A DNA stretch of 64,000 bases from Labrys sp. KNU-23 (GTDB taxonomy: Bacteria > Pseudomonadota > Alphaproteobacteria > Rhizobiales > Labraceae). The DNA is taken from positions 434,001-498,000 of the forward strand of contig NZ_CP043489.1 in the NCBI RefSeq assembly GCF_008330945.1, written 5' to 3'. A model generated the notes under the pieces. It did not search any database, was not told the DNA's origin, and worked only from the letters and a program-made list of their open reading frames with translations. The translations under genes and the position numbers were made by a program. Positions 35,051 to 43,134 of the stretch are shown piece after piece; position 1 is the first letter of the stretch; each line of letters begins with the position of its first letter.

Positions 35051-35245
35051 ATGCCTAAAGTTCAACAGGGTCAATCGATGGTCACCATCGATGACGACAC
35101 CGGCGCGATCACCATCGATCTGGTGGCTTATGGACCGGTGCGAATCGTGATGACGGCCGATGGCGACATCGAAGTCGAGGGTCGCAGCATCCTCAACACG
35201 GCCCATTGGACGAGCTTCGGCAGCGAGATTCCCAAGCGAATCTGA
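35051..35245 (+). CDS. Small hypothetical protein, 64 residues
   Basis: Not recognised. ATG 35051 has AAGGG about 8 nt upstream and is preferred to ATG 35027. The peptide is acidic, lacks cysteine and membrane segments, and is rich in beta-favouring residues (MVTIDDDTGAITIDLV, VRIVMTADGDIEVEG), suggesting a small beta-sheet domain. A hairpin terminator follows 76 bp later, which supports a genuine short transcription unit. Whether it has anything to do with the quorum-sensing pair beside it is unknown. Confidence 0.5.
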   Translation: MPKVQQGQSMVTIDDDTGAITIDLVAYGPVRIVMTADGDIEVEGRSILNTAHWTSFGSEIPKRI

Positions 35246-35321
35246 CCACTGAAGAGGCTCTGGCAGTCGCCGTCGGCAACCTGGTTCCCAGGCCCCTCGC
35301 AACTTGCCGAATGACATGAAG

Positions 35322-35345
35322 CCCGCGCGGTCATACCGCCGCGGG
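35322..35345 (+). terminator. Hairpin terminator after the small gene
   Basis: CCCGCGCGGT (35322-35331) pairs with ACCGCCGCGGG (35335-35345) with one bulged base and a 3-nt loop; a moderately T-rich tail (TGTCATTTGT) follows on the plus strand. Confidence 0.5.
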
Positions 35346-35859
35346 TGTCATTTGTATGGCCGCTTTCCAATCGTCGCCCTGATCTGCGCTCTCGCCAGCC
35401 ATCCTGTCCGGCGCGACCATGATTGATCATGACCGATGACGAAATCGCCTGCGCGAACGCTCGGGAGCTGTCACTTCTCCTGGCGACATAGCAATGGTCT
35501 CCATTCCATCATGACACCTTCTTGCTGCGCCCTATCCAGCGGGCACAGTATCCGCACCTCGCCGCTCGCGCCCGTCTGTCACACGCCTGTGCGGGGCTCG
35601 GTGCTATGGACGGTGGGGAGATCCCTGGTATCCGCGCATTGCGGATACACCAGCTTCATGCTTGCACTGCCCGAGAAACGGTCCGGCTTTCGGAGACGCT
35701 CGTCTCGCCCCCTCATGGCTTGGCGCCGTCTTGCCAGCCGCCCTTTGTCCGGCCCGACCAGATCGCATTGTGCAAAATCGCACATCCCAGTCCGTCGCCA
35801 TGGTGTTTGTCATCCAAGGGGTGGCCATCCGTCCAATGGTATCAAAGGAAAGAGTCGAA

Positions 35860-35897
35860 TCCGGATTATGCCGGGCCGACTTCCCGGCCCATGACGA
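35860..35897 (-). repeat. REP-like palindromic unit
   Basis: GCCGGG (35870-35875) and CCCGGC (35883-35888) arms flanked on the minus strand by GTCATGG and ATAATCCGG. The same layout (GTCAT, GCCGGG-spacer-CCCGGC, ATCC) recurs at 53290, so these look like two members of one intergenic repeat family. Confidence 0.5.
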
Positions 35898-36016
35898 CGG
35901 CATGTTCAATATTTTCCCAAACAGGAAACTGCCTTCGTCCTGGATTTCGGTAGCATGGAAGTTTGACATTTCGCCGAAAGTCCTTGCCTATTTCGCAATT
36001 GGAGGAGGGGAAGCAG

Positions 36017-36739
36017 GTGCGATCGATCGGTGAGAGTGGCCTGACACACGAGGGAGAGCGTTACTTGAAGATCCCCGTTTGTGTAATCGACAAGCGTGCC
36101 TTCTGGCGCGATTGTCTGACAATGTGTTTGACAGCCTCTTCCGCAAATCTTGCTGCCATCGGCTATGATACGATAGACGAATGGCTGACCGTCTCCACGC
36201 ATGCCCCTTCATCGATCATCCTGCTATGCGCCACCAGTGAGGAGGGTACGGCCCGCGCCATCCAGTCCGGGCTCGATCGCATCCTCTCCAGCGTGCCCGG
36301 CGCGCGTGTAGTCATCGTATCCGATATCGACCATCCGGCCACGATGGTCTCCGCCTTGGAGCGTGGAGCGCGTGGCTTCGTAACCATGAGCCTGAGCCTG
36401 GAAGTAGCGATCGAAGCAATCCGTATCGTGAATGTCGGCGGTACCTTCGTTCCGGCCAGCGGCCTGTTGTCCGCACGCCAGGGCTTTGCTGTACAGGCCG
36501 ACGGCCAATTGCCTGCGGTCGAGGGCCGCCCTCATTTCACCGAACGCCAATTGGCCATCATCGCCTGCGTCCGCAAGGGCGAACCCAACAAGATCATCGC
36601 GCATAAGCTCAATATGACCGAAAGCACGGTCAAGGTTCACATCCGCAACATCATGCGCAAGATCAAGGCCAAGAACCGCACCGAGGTCGCCTTCCTGACC
36701 AACGAGTTGCTGCTTCCCAACGAAACCTCGAACGACTGA
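36017..36739 (+). CDS. CsgD-like LuxR-family regulator with degenerate receiver (paralog 4)
   Basis: 240 residues from GTG 36017, chosen because a near-ideal GGAGGAGGGG ribosome binding site (36001-36010) stands 6 nt before it; the upstream TTG (35963) would bury that site. Receiver-like domain (VCVIDKRAFWRDCLTMCL, ALERGARGFVTMS) and GerE HTH (TERQLAIIACVRKGEPNK, MTESTVKVHIRNIMRK). The phosphoacceptor strand reads IILLCATSEE, with no Asp, and no lysine follows GARGF. Very similar to paralogs 2 and 3. It marks the right-hand side of the biosynthetic and quorum-sensing block. Confidence 0.87.
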   Translation: MRSIGESGLTHEGERYLKIPVCVIDKRAFWRDCLTMCLTASSANLAAIGYDTIDEWLTVSTHAPSSIILLCATSEEGTARAIQSGLDRILSSVPGARVVIVSDIDHPATMVSALERGARGFVTMSLSLEVAIEAIRIVNVGGTFVPASGLLSARQGFAVQADGQLPAVEGRPHFTERQLAIIACVRKGEPNKIIAHKLNMTESTVKVHIRNIMRKIKAKNRTEVAFLTNELLLPNETSND

Positions 36740-36862
36740 AGGACGAAGGCTGGTTCGCGGCCAGGTCCCCGCGTCGCGAGCGCCTCCCCCCTCCTCCGGC
36801 AACGCCTTGTTCTTCGGCGCGAGGGCAGCTAGTGGCTTTCCATCGTCATTGGAGTGCGCCAC

Positions 36863-37771
36863 ATGCCTGGAACGATCCGAATTCTCGACGGCGGCATGAG
36901 CCGGGAGCTGCTTCGCCTCGGCGCCGAATTGCGCCAACCCGAATGGTCGGCCCTCGCTTTGATGCAAGCGCCCGACATCGTCCGCCGGGTTCACGCCGAG
37001 TTCATCGAGGCCGGGGCAGAGGTGATCACCACCAACAGCTATGCGCTGGTCCCCTTCCATATCGGCGAGCAGCGCTTCCGCGAGCAGGGACCTGCCCTGA
37101 TCAATCTCGCCGGCCGCCTCGCAAGGCAGGCTGCCGACAACCACCACGGTCGCAGGGTGCTGGTGGCAGGATCGTTGCCCCCGATCTTCGGCTCCTACGA
37201 GCCCGAGCGCTTCGATCCTTCCCGTGTCCAGGAATATCTGGATGTCCTGGTCGCCGGCCTCGCGCTTCATGTCGATGTCTGGCTCGGCGAAACCCTCAGC
37301 CTGATCGCGGAGGCGGAAGCCGTGCGCCAGGCGGTGGCGGCCACCGGCAAGCCGTTCTGGATCTCCTTCACACTGGCCGACGAAATGGGAGCCGAAGACG
37401 GCGAGCCACGGCTGCGCTCGGGCGAAAGCGTCGCCGATGCCGCGGCCTGGGCAGCCGGGTCAGGTGCCGGGGCGCTGCTCTTCAATTGCAGCCGCCCCGA
37501 GGTGATGGGCAAGGCCGTGCGCGTGGCCCGCCAGTTGCTCGGCAAACAGCAATCCGATCTTGAAATCGGTGTCTATGCCAATGCCTTCGAGGAACAGGAA
37601 GGGGATGGCGCTGCCAACGAGACCCTGCATGGCACGCGCGAGGACCTGACGGCCAACGCCTATTCGCGCTTTGCCTGCGAATGGGCCGATGCGGGCGCCA
37701 CCCTGATCGGCGGATGCTGCGGCATCGGTGCCCGGCATATTCATGATCTGGCGGCTGCCTTGCGGCGCTGA
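36863..37771 (+). CDS. Homocysteine S-methyltransferase family protein
   Basis: 302 residues. Zn-dependent transfer of a methyl group to homocysteine, giving methionine (donor likely S-methylmethionine or betaine-type). Seen: the N-terminal ILDGGMSREL, ITTNSYA, the first zinc Cys in LLFNCSRPE, and the C-terminal LIGGCCGIGARHI, which supplies the two other zinc cysteines. Length fits the stand-alone MmuM/BHMT-like family. ATG 36863 has GGAG at 36851-36854 with 8-nt spacing, so it is preferred to GTG 36854. It looks monocistronic and unrelated to its neighbours. Confidence 0.88.
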   Translation: MPGTIRILDGGMSRELLRLGAELRQPEWSALALMQAPDIVRRVHAEFIEAGAEVITTNSYALVPFHIGEQRFREQGPALINLAGRLARQAADNHHGRRVLVAGSLPPIFGSYEPERFDPSRVQEYLDVLVAGLALHVDVWLGETLSLIAEAEAVRQAVAATGKPFWISFTLADEMGAEDGEPRLRSGESVADAAAWAAGSGAGALLFNCSRPEVMGKAVRVARQLLGKQQSDLEIGVYANAFEEQEGDGAANETLHGTREDLTANAYSRFACEWADAGATLIGGCCGIGARHIHDLAAALRR

Positions 37772-37833
37772 ACGCTGCTCGGATCGGCGCCCCGCGCTGC
37801 CCCAGGCCGAGGGTCCGCGGCGCTATCGTCGCC

Positions 37834-38427
37834 CTATCCGGCTCGACCCAGGGCAATGGCCGATCCCGTGAAAGGCAAGACGAGATCGTAGCCCGTCGGT
37901 GGTGGCATGATCGGCGTGGTCGCCGCGGTGCCGAATTGGGTGATACCCGCTCCGACGGCCTGAGCGAGATCGTAGCGCCTCCCGCCGAATTCGAACGGAT
38001 TGCTCGCGGTCAGACGCGCTGAGAATACATTGGTACCCATAATGGCTCCGCTTGCCGCGGTGAGGGAAGCGCCGACCGTGGTGCCCACCACCAGGCTGGT
38101 ACGGCGAAAGGTGGCGATCTGTTCGCCCTGCGCGAAGGAGGCCGGATCGGCAAAGGTCGCCCGTGGCCGGCGCTGCAGGTATAAGGAGAATTCACCGATC
38201 GGGTCGAGCCCGAGCGACAAGGCGCCATTGTCGATCCCGCCCGCCTTGAACGGCGTGGCGGCAAAGGTGAAGTAGGCACTCACCTCGGCGGGAGAGCCGT
38301 CGAACAGCGGCGCCTCCGGGAACGGCAAATGCAGGAAGTAGCCGTAATCCGCCAGCGAGCCGTCATTGGCACGGTAGAAGCGCCCGGTGGCGTACCAGGC
38401 AAGTTCGGCGGTCATCAGGGCGGTCAT
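37834..38427 (-). CDS. Hypothetical protein, 197 residues
   Basis: I do not recognise a domain. Composition is coding-like (Gly/Ala/Thr/Phe-rich), with an aromatic N-terminal part (AWYATGRFYRANDGSLADYG), a basic middle (YLQRRPRATF) and a C-terminal half with moderately hydrophobic stretches (SLVVGTTVGASLTAASGAIM). There is no signal peptide. It is convergent with the homocysteine methyltransferase gene and stands apart from the efflux operon by 146 bp. Confidence 0.55.
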   Translation of the reverse strand: MTALMTAELAWYATGRFYRANDGSLADYGYFLHLPFPEAPLFDGSPAEVSAYFTFAATPFKAGGIDNGALSLGLDPIGEFSLYLQRRPRATFADPASFAQGEQIATFRRTSLVVGTTVGASLTAASGAIMGTNVFSARLTASNPFEFGGRRYDLAQAVGAGITQFGTAATTPIMPPPTGYDLVLPFTGSAIALGRAG

Positions 38428-38573
38428 GAGCAGTCCTCTGCGGGAAAGCGACGCTACTCTATAGACCGAGAACCAAGCGCGTTCACGACTGAATGCTTAT
38501 GGGCTCCAACTTTGGGAGCTCGAAAGATCGGGACAACATTGCGGGCCCGCCGAGGCCACCCCGACATTTTCTC

Positions 38574-39488
38574 TCAGGACTTGCCCGCCCCGGCCGACCC
38601 ACCGGTGCTCGCCTGCGACGGCTTCGACTTGACGGTGACGGTCGCCGTCTGGCCCGCGACCAGGCGAAAGCCATCCGGCAGCTTGTCGAGCGCCACGCGG
38701 ATCGGCACACGCTGGGCCAGGCGCACCCAGGAGAAGGTCGGGTTGATATTGGCCAGGAGGTTCGAACCATCACTGCGTTCGCGATCCTCGATGCCGCCGG
38801 CAATGCTCTCGACATGGCCCGTGATGGCGGCCGGCTGGCCCATCAGATGGATGTCGACCGGATCTCCCACCGCGATCCGGGGCAGCTTGGTTTCCTCGAA
38901 ATAGCCTTCGACGCGCAATGAATCGGTATCGAGCAGCGCCGTCACCGCCTTGCCGGCCGAGACATAGTCGCCGGGATTGAGGTTGAAATTGGTGATCACG
39001 CCATTGACCGGCGCCTTGATCTCCGAGCGTTCGAGATTGAGCTTGGCCACGGCCTGATTGGCAAGGGCCTGCTGGTAATTGGCACTCGCGACGTCCTGGC
39101 TTGCCAGTGCCTGCTCGATCTTCTGGGCCGACGCCACGTCCTTGCCCAGTTCGCTGTAGCGCACATAATCCCGTTTCGCCTGCTCCAGCGTCGCCTTGGT
39201 GCCGGAGACAGCCGCATCGGCCTGCTGCAAGGCAAGCTCGAAGCGCTTGGGATCGATGCGGATGAGGATGTCGCCGCGATGGACGTCCTGGTTGTCACGA
39301 ACCAGGACTTCACTGACCAGCCCGGACACGTCCGGCGTGATGCCGACGACGTCGACCCGGACATGGCCGTCCCGCGTCCAAGGGTCGTTCATGTAATAGT
39401 CCCACAGCCGCCAGCCGAAACCGGCGGCGATGACGACGACGATGAGCGTAATGAGGACTCGCCCCAGCGAGGCAAAAAAGCGTTTCAC
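38574..39488 (-). CDS. HlyD-family periplasmic adaptor of an AaeA-like efflux pump
   Basis: 304 residues with one N-terminal membrane anchor (about 10-30), then WTRDGHVRVDVVGITPDVSG, biotinyl-lipoyl-like halves either side of a short coiled coil (about 95-160) and a beta-barrel (VTALLDTDSLRVEGYFEETK). This is the membrane fusion protein of FUSC-type exporters that expel aromatic carboxylic acids. Its start overlaps the DUF1656 gene by 4 bp, making it the last gene of a four-gene operon. The C-terminal tail is Gly/Ser-rich. Confidence 0.9.
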   Translation of the reverse strand: MKRFFASLGRVLITLIVVVIAAGFGWRLWDYYMNDPWTRDGHVRVDVVGITPDVSGLVSEVLVRDNQDVHRGDILIRIDPKRFELALQQADAAVSGTKATLEQAKRDYVRYSELGKDVASAQKIEQALASQDVASANYQQALANQAVAKLNLERSEIKAPVNGVITNFNLNPGDYVSAGKAVTALLDTDSLRVEGYFEETKLPRIAVGDPVDIHLMGQPAAITGHVESIAGGIEDRERSDGSNLLANINPTFSWVRLAQRVPIRVALDKLPDGFRLVAGQTATVTVKSKPSQASTGGSAGAGKS

Positions 39489-39694
39489 GATACGAACCGT
39501 TGAAAGATTGAAAACAAGCCGCTCAGCACGATGACGAACAGTGCGAGATCGAACAGGGAGCGGTGCCAGACCAGGCGATAGACGCCAGCCCTGGCCAGTA
39601 CAGAGCGGATCAGGAGATTGGCGATGATGGCGACGAGCGCGAGGATCATCAGGCTCGGTACATAGACGCCAAAGATATCGATGTCGGCGTTCAC
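39485..39694 (-). CDS. DUF1656 (AaeX-like) small inner-membrane protein
   Basis: 69 residues with two predicted membrane helices (VPSLMILALVAIIANLLIR and LFDLALFVIVLSGLFSIF). It follows the FUSC gene and precedes the HlyD gene with 4-bp overlaps on both sides, the usual place of AaeX in aaeXAB-type exporters. Its role in the pump is not established. Confidence 0.9.
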   Translation of the reverse strand: MNADIDIFGVYVPSLMILALVAIIANLLIRSVLARAGVYRLVWHRSLFDLALFVIVLSGLFSIFQRFVS

Positions 39695-41784
39695 GATGCG
39701 AGCTCCAGTTTGGGAAGGACGGGCATGGCCATGGGCGCAGCCAGGGTCACGGGTGCCGGTGCGGCGGGAAAGAGGGCGCGCCGCAGGCCGACGAGCGCCT
39801 GCACCGCGTTCCGACGCACGCTCGGCTCGACGCCATGGGCGAAATCCGAGAGGGCCTCGTCGATGGCGCCCAGCAGCGAAGCAGGCGGATCGACCGCCCT
39901 GCCCGTCGCCGCCCGCGTACCATAGAAGAGGGCGATGGCATCGAGCACTTGCTGCAGGCGCCGACGCTGTGCCGATGACAGCTTGCCGCGCAGCCTCTGC
40001 AGGTCGAGCACATTGATGCCGACACGCAGTTCCACCAGCAGGTCAGCCGCCGCAACGTCCTCGCTGACGCCCTGTGCCAGCCGCGGCACCAATTGACCGA
40101 GCCGATCGAAGACACGCCCGGCAAAGGCCTCTGCATCGGCGTTGCGTCCACCGCGCGAGGTCGCGGCAATATCCGCCCAGCCGGCCTTGACCAGGCGCTT
40201 GGCGACCATGGCCGCCCCGAAGGGCCTGCTGGCCAGGGTCCAGACCAGGGCGAAAGCGCCGCCGAGGATCGAAGCGACCGACGAGTTCATGAAAGCCGCG
40301 AACTCGGCACTGTAATTGGCCTGCAGCCCGACGAAGGAGGCCGTGTTCACCGCGAGCAACATGGCGATCATGTTGAACTGCGGGCGCGACACCAGCGTCC
40401 CGACAAGGATGAAGGGCACGGCGAACATCACCACCAACCCGACATAATCATGGGCCAGTGGCAGCAGGGCGAAGAGATAGACCGCCGACAAGCCGACGCT
40501 GACGGTCATCCATATCGTGAAGCTGCGGATCTGGCTGACCGGGTTGTCGATGGCGGCAAAGAAGGAGCAGCCGACCGCCGTCATGATCACGCAGCCTGAT
40601 CCCTCGCTCCAGCCGGTCCATATCCACATCAGGCCGGACAGGATGGTGGCAAGCGCCACGGAGCCGACCTGGAAGGCCAGAAGCGCATAGTCATAGTGGC
40701 TGGCCTTGCCGACTGTCCGGCGCATGCGGAAGGTCGGGCGCCAGCGGCTGATACGGTCACCGAGCTCGATCTGCCGCTGCAACTGGCGGCAATCTTCCCA
40801 CAGATCGATCAGTTCCTTCATGCGTTCCAGGGTGCTCGACAGCACCAGGGCCGGCCATTGCGCCGGCTGGTCGCTGCCTGGGTCGCTTTTGGGCTCCAGC
40901 GCGGCGATCTCGGCAAGCAGTTGATCGGCTGCGCCGCGTTCATTGCCCTCTCCCGAACGCATCCAATCGAGCAGGCGCGCGCGCAGCGCTTCTATTCCGG
41001 CGACCTCTCCGCTCGTCTCACGCAAGGCGGCGAGACGGTCGTCGAGGGACGACAGCAGCGGCAGCAGCAACGCCATCCGCCCTCTCAGTTCGTTGGCGAC
41101 GCGCACGGTCGCCTGGTTCGCGGTGTCGTAGCTGAGCTGGCTGATCAGCATGTCCATCGCGCGGATGTCGCTGGCCAGGCGCTGGCGCTCGGGTGTCGCA
41201 CCGGTGCCGGCGCCATCGGTCAGTACGGCGCTCGCCCAGGCTCCCGCATCGCGCAGCCATCCCTTGATCTGCTGCCCGAGCACCGGCCCGATCCGGGCCG
41301 GAAAAAACAGGGAATTCACCAAAGCGGCGCAGACAATGCCGAGCGTGATCTCTTCGGAGCGAGAAACGGCGACGTCGAAGATGGTTTCGGGGACGCTGAC
41401 AGCCGGCAACGCGATCAGGGGAAGCGTGTAGCCCGCGAGCATGAAGACATAGCTGCGCGGCGTGCGATCCAGCAGGGAGACGAACAGGAAGGCACCCGTC
41501 CACAGGCCGACCACGATGACGAACAATTCGGGCGCGGACGAGAACATGGGCAGCAGCAAGATCGATCCGGAGGCGCCGATGAAGGTGCCGAGGGCCCGAT
41601 AGAGCGCTTTCGACGTCGTGGCGCCAGCCAGGGGATTGGCAACGACATAAACAGCCGCCATCGCCCAGTAGGGGCGCTCCAGCCCGGCGGCCAACGCGAT
41701 ATAGAGTGCCAGCATCGAGGCCGAAAAAGCCTTGAGCGAGAAGATCCAGTCCCGAACGGTTGGCAGGGTGAAGCCGGCGGTCAT
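39691..41784 (-). CDS. FUSC-family (AaeB-like) aromatic acid exporter
   Basis: 697 residues from ATG 41784, which overlaps the marR stop by 4 bp (the frame stays open upstream but inside marR). Two blocks of membrane helices (about 15-160 and 360-510) separated by cytoplasmic regions, the duplicated layout of fusaric-acid-resistance/AaeB proteins; the start LKAFSASMLALYIALAAGL and ERPYWAMAAVYVVANP are typical. It should export hydroxylated aromatic carboxylates with the adaptor downstream. MarR genetically coupled upstream implies induction by an aromatic ligand. Confidence 0.92.
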   Translation of the reverse strand: MTAGFTLPTVRDWIFSLKAFSASMLALYIALAAGLERPYWAMAAVYVVANPLAGATTSKALYRALGTFIGASGSILLLPMFSSAPELFVIVVGLWTGAFLFVSLLDRTPRSYVFMLAGYTLPLIALPAVSVPETIFDVAVSRSEEITLGIVCAALVNSLFFPARIGPVLGQQIKGWLRDAGAWASAVLTDGAGTGATPERQRLASDIRAMDMLISQLSYDTANQATVRVANELRGRMALLLPLLSSLDDRLAALRETSGEVAGIEALRARLLDWMRSGEGNERGAADQLLAEIAALEPKSDPGSDQPAQWPALVLSSTLERMKELIDLWEDCRQLQRQIELGDRISRWRPTFRMRRTVGKASHYDYALLAFQVGSVALATILSGLMWIWTGWSEGSGCVIMTAVGCSFFAAIDNPVSQIRSFTIWMTVSVGLSAVYLFALLPLAHDYVGLVVMFAVPFILVGTLVSRPQFNMIAMLLAVNTASFVGLQANYSAEFAAFMNSSVASILGGAFALVWTLASRPFGAAMVAKRLVKAGWADIAATSRGGRNADAEAFAGRVFDRLGQLVPRLAQGVSEDVAAADLLVELRVGINVLDLQRLRGKLSSAQRRRLQQVLDAIALFYGTRAATGRAVDPPASLLGAIDEALSDFAHGVEPSVRRNAVQALVGLRRALFPAAPAPVTLAAPMAMPVLPKLELAS

Positions 41785-42236
41785 GTCGCCGCCTCCGCCT
41801 GTTGGCGGGCCGACGCCTCCTCGATGGCGCGGAACACCCGGAGCGTTGCCTCGATGTCGTCCTGCGAAAGATGACCGAGAATGCGGGTGCGCAAGCCGAC
41901 GAGTTCCTGCTCTATCACGCTTGTCACTCGTTCGCCCTCGGCCGTGAGCCAGAGTGTCTTGGCCCGGCGATCCGCACCTTCGCGCCTCTCGATCAGGCCG
42001 CTGGCGCAAAGCTGGTCGAGCAGGCGCACCAGGGAAGCTCCTTCGATGCCGATCGCATCGGCAACCTCGGTCTGATTCACGCCGCCGCCCATGCGCTCGA
42101 TCTGGATGAGCGGCACCGCCGCGGCGTCCGAGACGCCATGGATCGCGACGATGTCATGCACCAGGCGGCGCCAATGGCGGCCGATCTGCTGGGTTTTGCC
42201 GGTCAATGCGAAGCGCAAGGCGTCAATCTTTTCCAT
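41781..42236 (-). CDS. MarR-family repressor of the efflux operon
   Basis: 151 residues with a winged helix: VNQTEVADAIGIEGASLVRLLDQL as recognition region and IERREGADRRAKTLWLTAEGE as wing, the classic MarR signature. First gene of the operon marR-FUSC-DUF1656-HlyD, all joined by ATGA overlaps. A perfect palindrome 7 bp upstream of its start (42243-42260) is the probable self-operator. Ligands of MarR proteins beside AaeB-like pumps are commonly phenolic acids; that is inferred here. Confidence 0.92.
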   Translation of the reverse strand: MEKIDALRFALTGKTQQIGRHWRRLVHDIVAIHGVSDAAAVPLIQIERMGGGVNQTEVADAIGIEGASLVRLLDQLCASGLIERREGADRRAKTLWLTAEGERVTSVIEQELVGLRTRILGHLSQDDIEATLRVFRAIEEASARQQAEAAT

Positions 42237-42242
42237 GTCTAA

Positions 42243-42260
42243 TAATTAGCATCCTAATTA
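42243..42260. promoter_or_regulatory. MarR operator palindrome
   Basis: TAATTAG (42243-42249) and CTAATTA (42254-42260) with a 4-nt spacer, an 18-bp AT-rich perfect inverted repeat typical of MarR sites, directly in front of marR in the marR/yafY intergenic region. Confidence 0.75.
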
Positions 42261-42313
42261 AAAGCATGCAAATTATTTATTGCAACAGATATCGCCGCCG
42301 AAGAGAAATCCTC

Positions 42314-42330
42314 CTGACATCATCTGTCAG
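42314..42330. promoter_or_regulatory. Palindrome CTGACA-N5-TGTCAG upstream of the WYL regulator
   Basis: Perfect 6-bp arms (42314-42319, 42325-42330) around TCATC, about 42 bp before the YafY-like start and just upstream of a TATAGAA -10-like element (about 42338). It is well placed for autorepression by the regulator. Confidence 0.6.
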
Positions 42331-42371
42331 TCAGGCGTATAGAATGATGGCTCCACGTCAGATGAGACGCC

Positions 42372-43067
42372 ATGGCCAGAACGAGCCGCCTCCTCTCCCT
42401 CCTGCAGATCCTGCGCGGCAAGCGCCGTCCGGTGACGGCGGCTTCCCTGGCCGAGGAACTCGCCGTCTCAGAACGAACGCTCTATCGCGACATCGCCGAA
42501 CTGGTCGCCCAGGGTGCTCCCATCCAGGGCGAAGCCGGCATCGGCTATATCCTGCGCCCCGGCCTGTTCCTGCCCCCTCTGATGCTCTCGGAAGACGAGA
42601 CCGAGGCCATCGTGCTCGGCCTGCGCTATGTCGAACAGCGCGGCGACGACACGCTCGGCAAGGCGGCCCGGGAGGCTCTCGCCAAGATCGAGGCGGTGTT
42701 ACCGCCGGCCGCGCAGGAAATCGCCCGCAACCCCGTCGCCCTGCCCGGCCCCAGCCACAAGGGCTTTCCCGACAACAGGGTCGCGATCGAGGTATTTCGC
42801 AGCGCCATCCGCGCCCAAGCCAAATTGCGCATCGACTATGGCGACCTCAATGGCCAGGCGACCACCCGCGTGATCTGGCCGATCGCCATCGGCTTCATGA
42901 ACGAGGCGCGCATGCTGGCCGCCTGGTGCGAGTTGCGTGAAGACTTTCGCCATTTCCGTACCGATCGCATCGCCGCAGCCAGCGAGATCGGCGAGCGCTA
43001 TCCGGGGCGACGCAGCCAGTTGGTGAAGGCCTGGCGGGCCGTGATGGACCAAATCGCCAAGCGCTAG
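42372..43067 (+). CDS. YafY-family regulator (HTH plus WYL domain)
   Basis: 231 residues: N-terminal DeoR-type winged helix (MARTSRLLSLLQILRGKRRP, VSERTLYRDIAEL) followed by a WYL domain (RIDYGDLNGQATTRVIWPIA, MLAAWCELREDFRHFRTDRI). Divergent from marR across 135 bp. A palindrome at 42314-42330 suggests autoregulation. WYL regulators respond to ligands or nucleic acids; the effector here is unknown. The next two plus-strand genes (SDR-DoxX and DUF2269) are likely targets because they follow within 70 bp. Confidence 0.88.
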   Translation: MARTSRLLSLLQILRGKRRPVTAASLAEELAVSERTLYRDIAELVAQGAPIQGEAGIGYILRPGLFLPPLMLSEDETEAIVLGLRYVEQRGDDTLGKAAREALAKIEAVLPPAAQEIARNPVALPGPSHKGFPDNRVAIEVFRSAIRAQAKLRIDYGDLNGQATTRVIWPIAIGFMNEARMLAAWCELREDFRHFRTDRIAAASEIGERYPGRRSQLVKAWRAVMDQIAKR

Positions 43068-43134
43068 CCTCGCTGGCCGGTACCGGCTCTTCTTCTTCCT
43101 TGCCTCGCCCCGGCAAACCGGGCAAACGGCCCTC

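Larger units (their letters stand above)
35246..36016. other. Non-coding stretch before LuxR paralog 4
   Basis: About 770 bp holding the hairpin at 35322 and a REP-like palindrome at 35860-35897. ORFs here (for example 35436-35894 plus, 35604-35969 minus) have no ribosome binding site, domain or coding character and are not called. The last 100 bp should contain the LuxR promoter. Confidence 0.5.

Noticed and set aside
35436..35969. Overlapping ORFs on both strands in the gap before LuxR paralog 4
   Set aside because: Ser/Arg/His-rich translations, no ribosome binding sites, and a REP-like palindrome lies inside.
41785..42009. 75-codon upstream extension of the FUSC protein
   Set aside because: It lies inside marR; ATG 41784 overlaps the marR stop in the same ATGA style as the other junctions of this operon.
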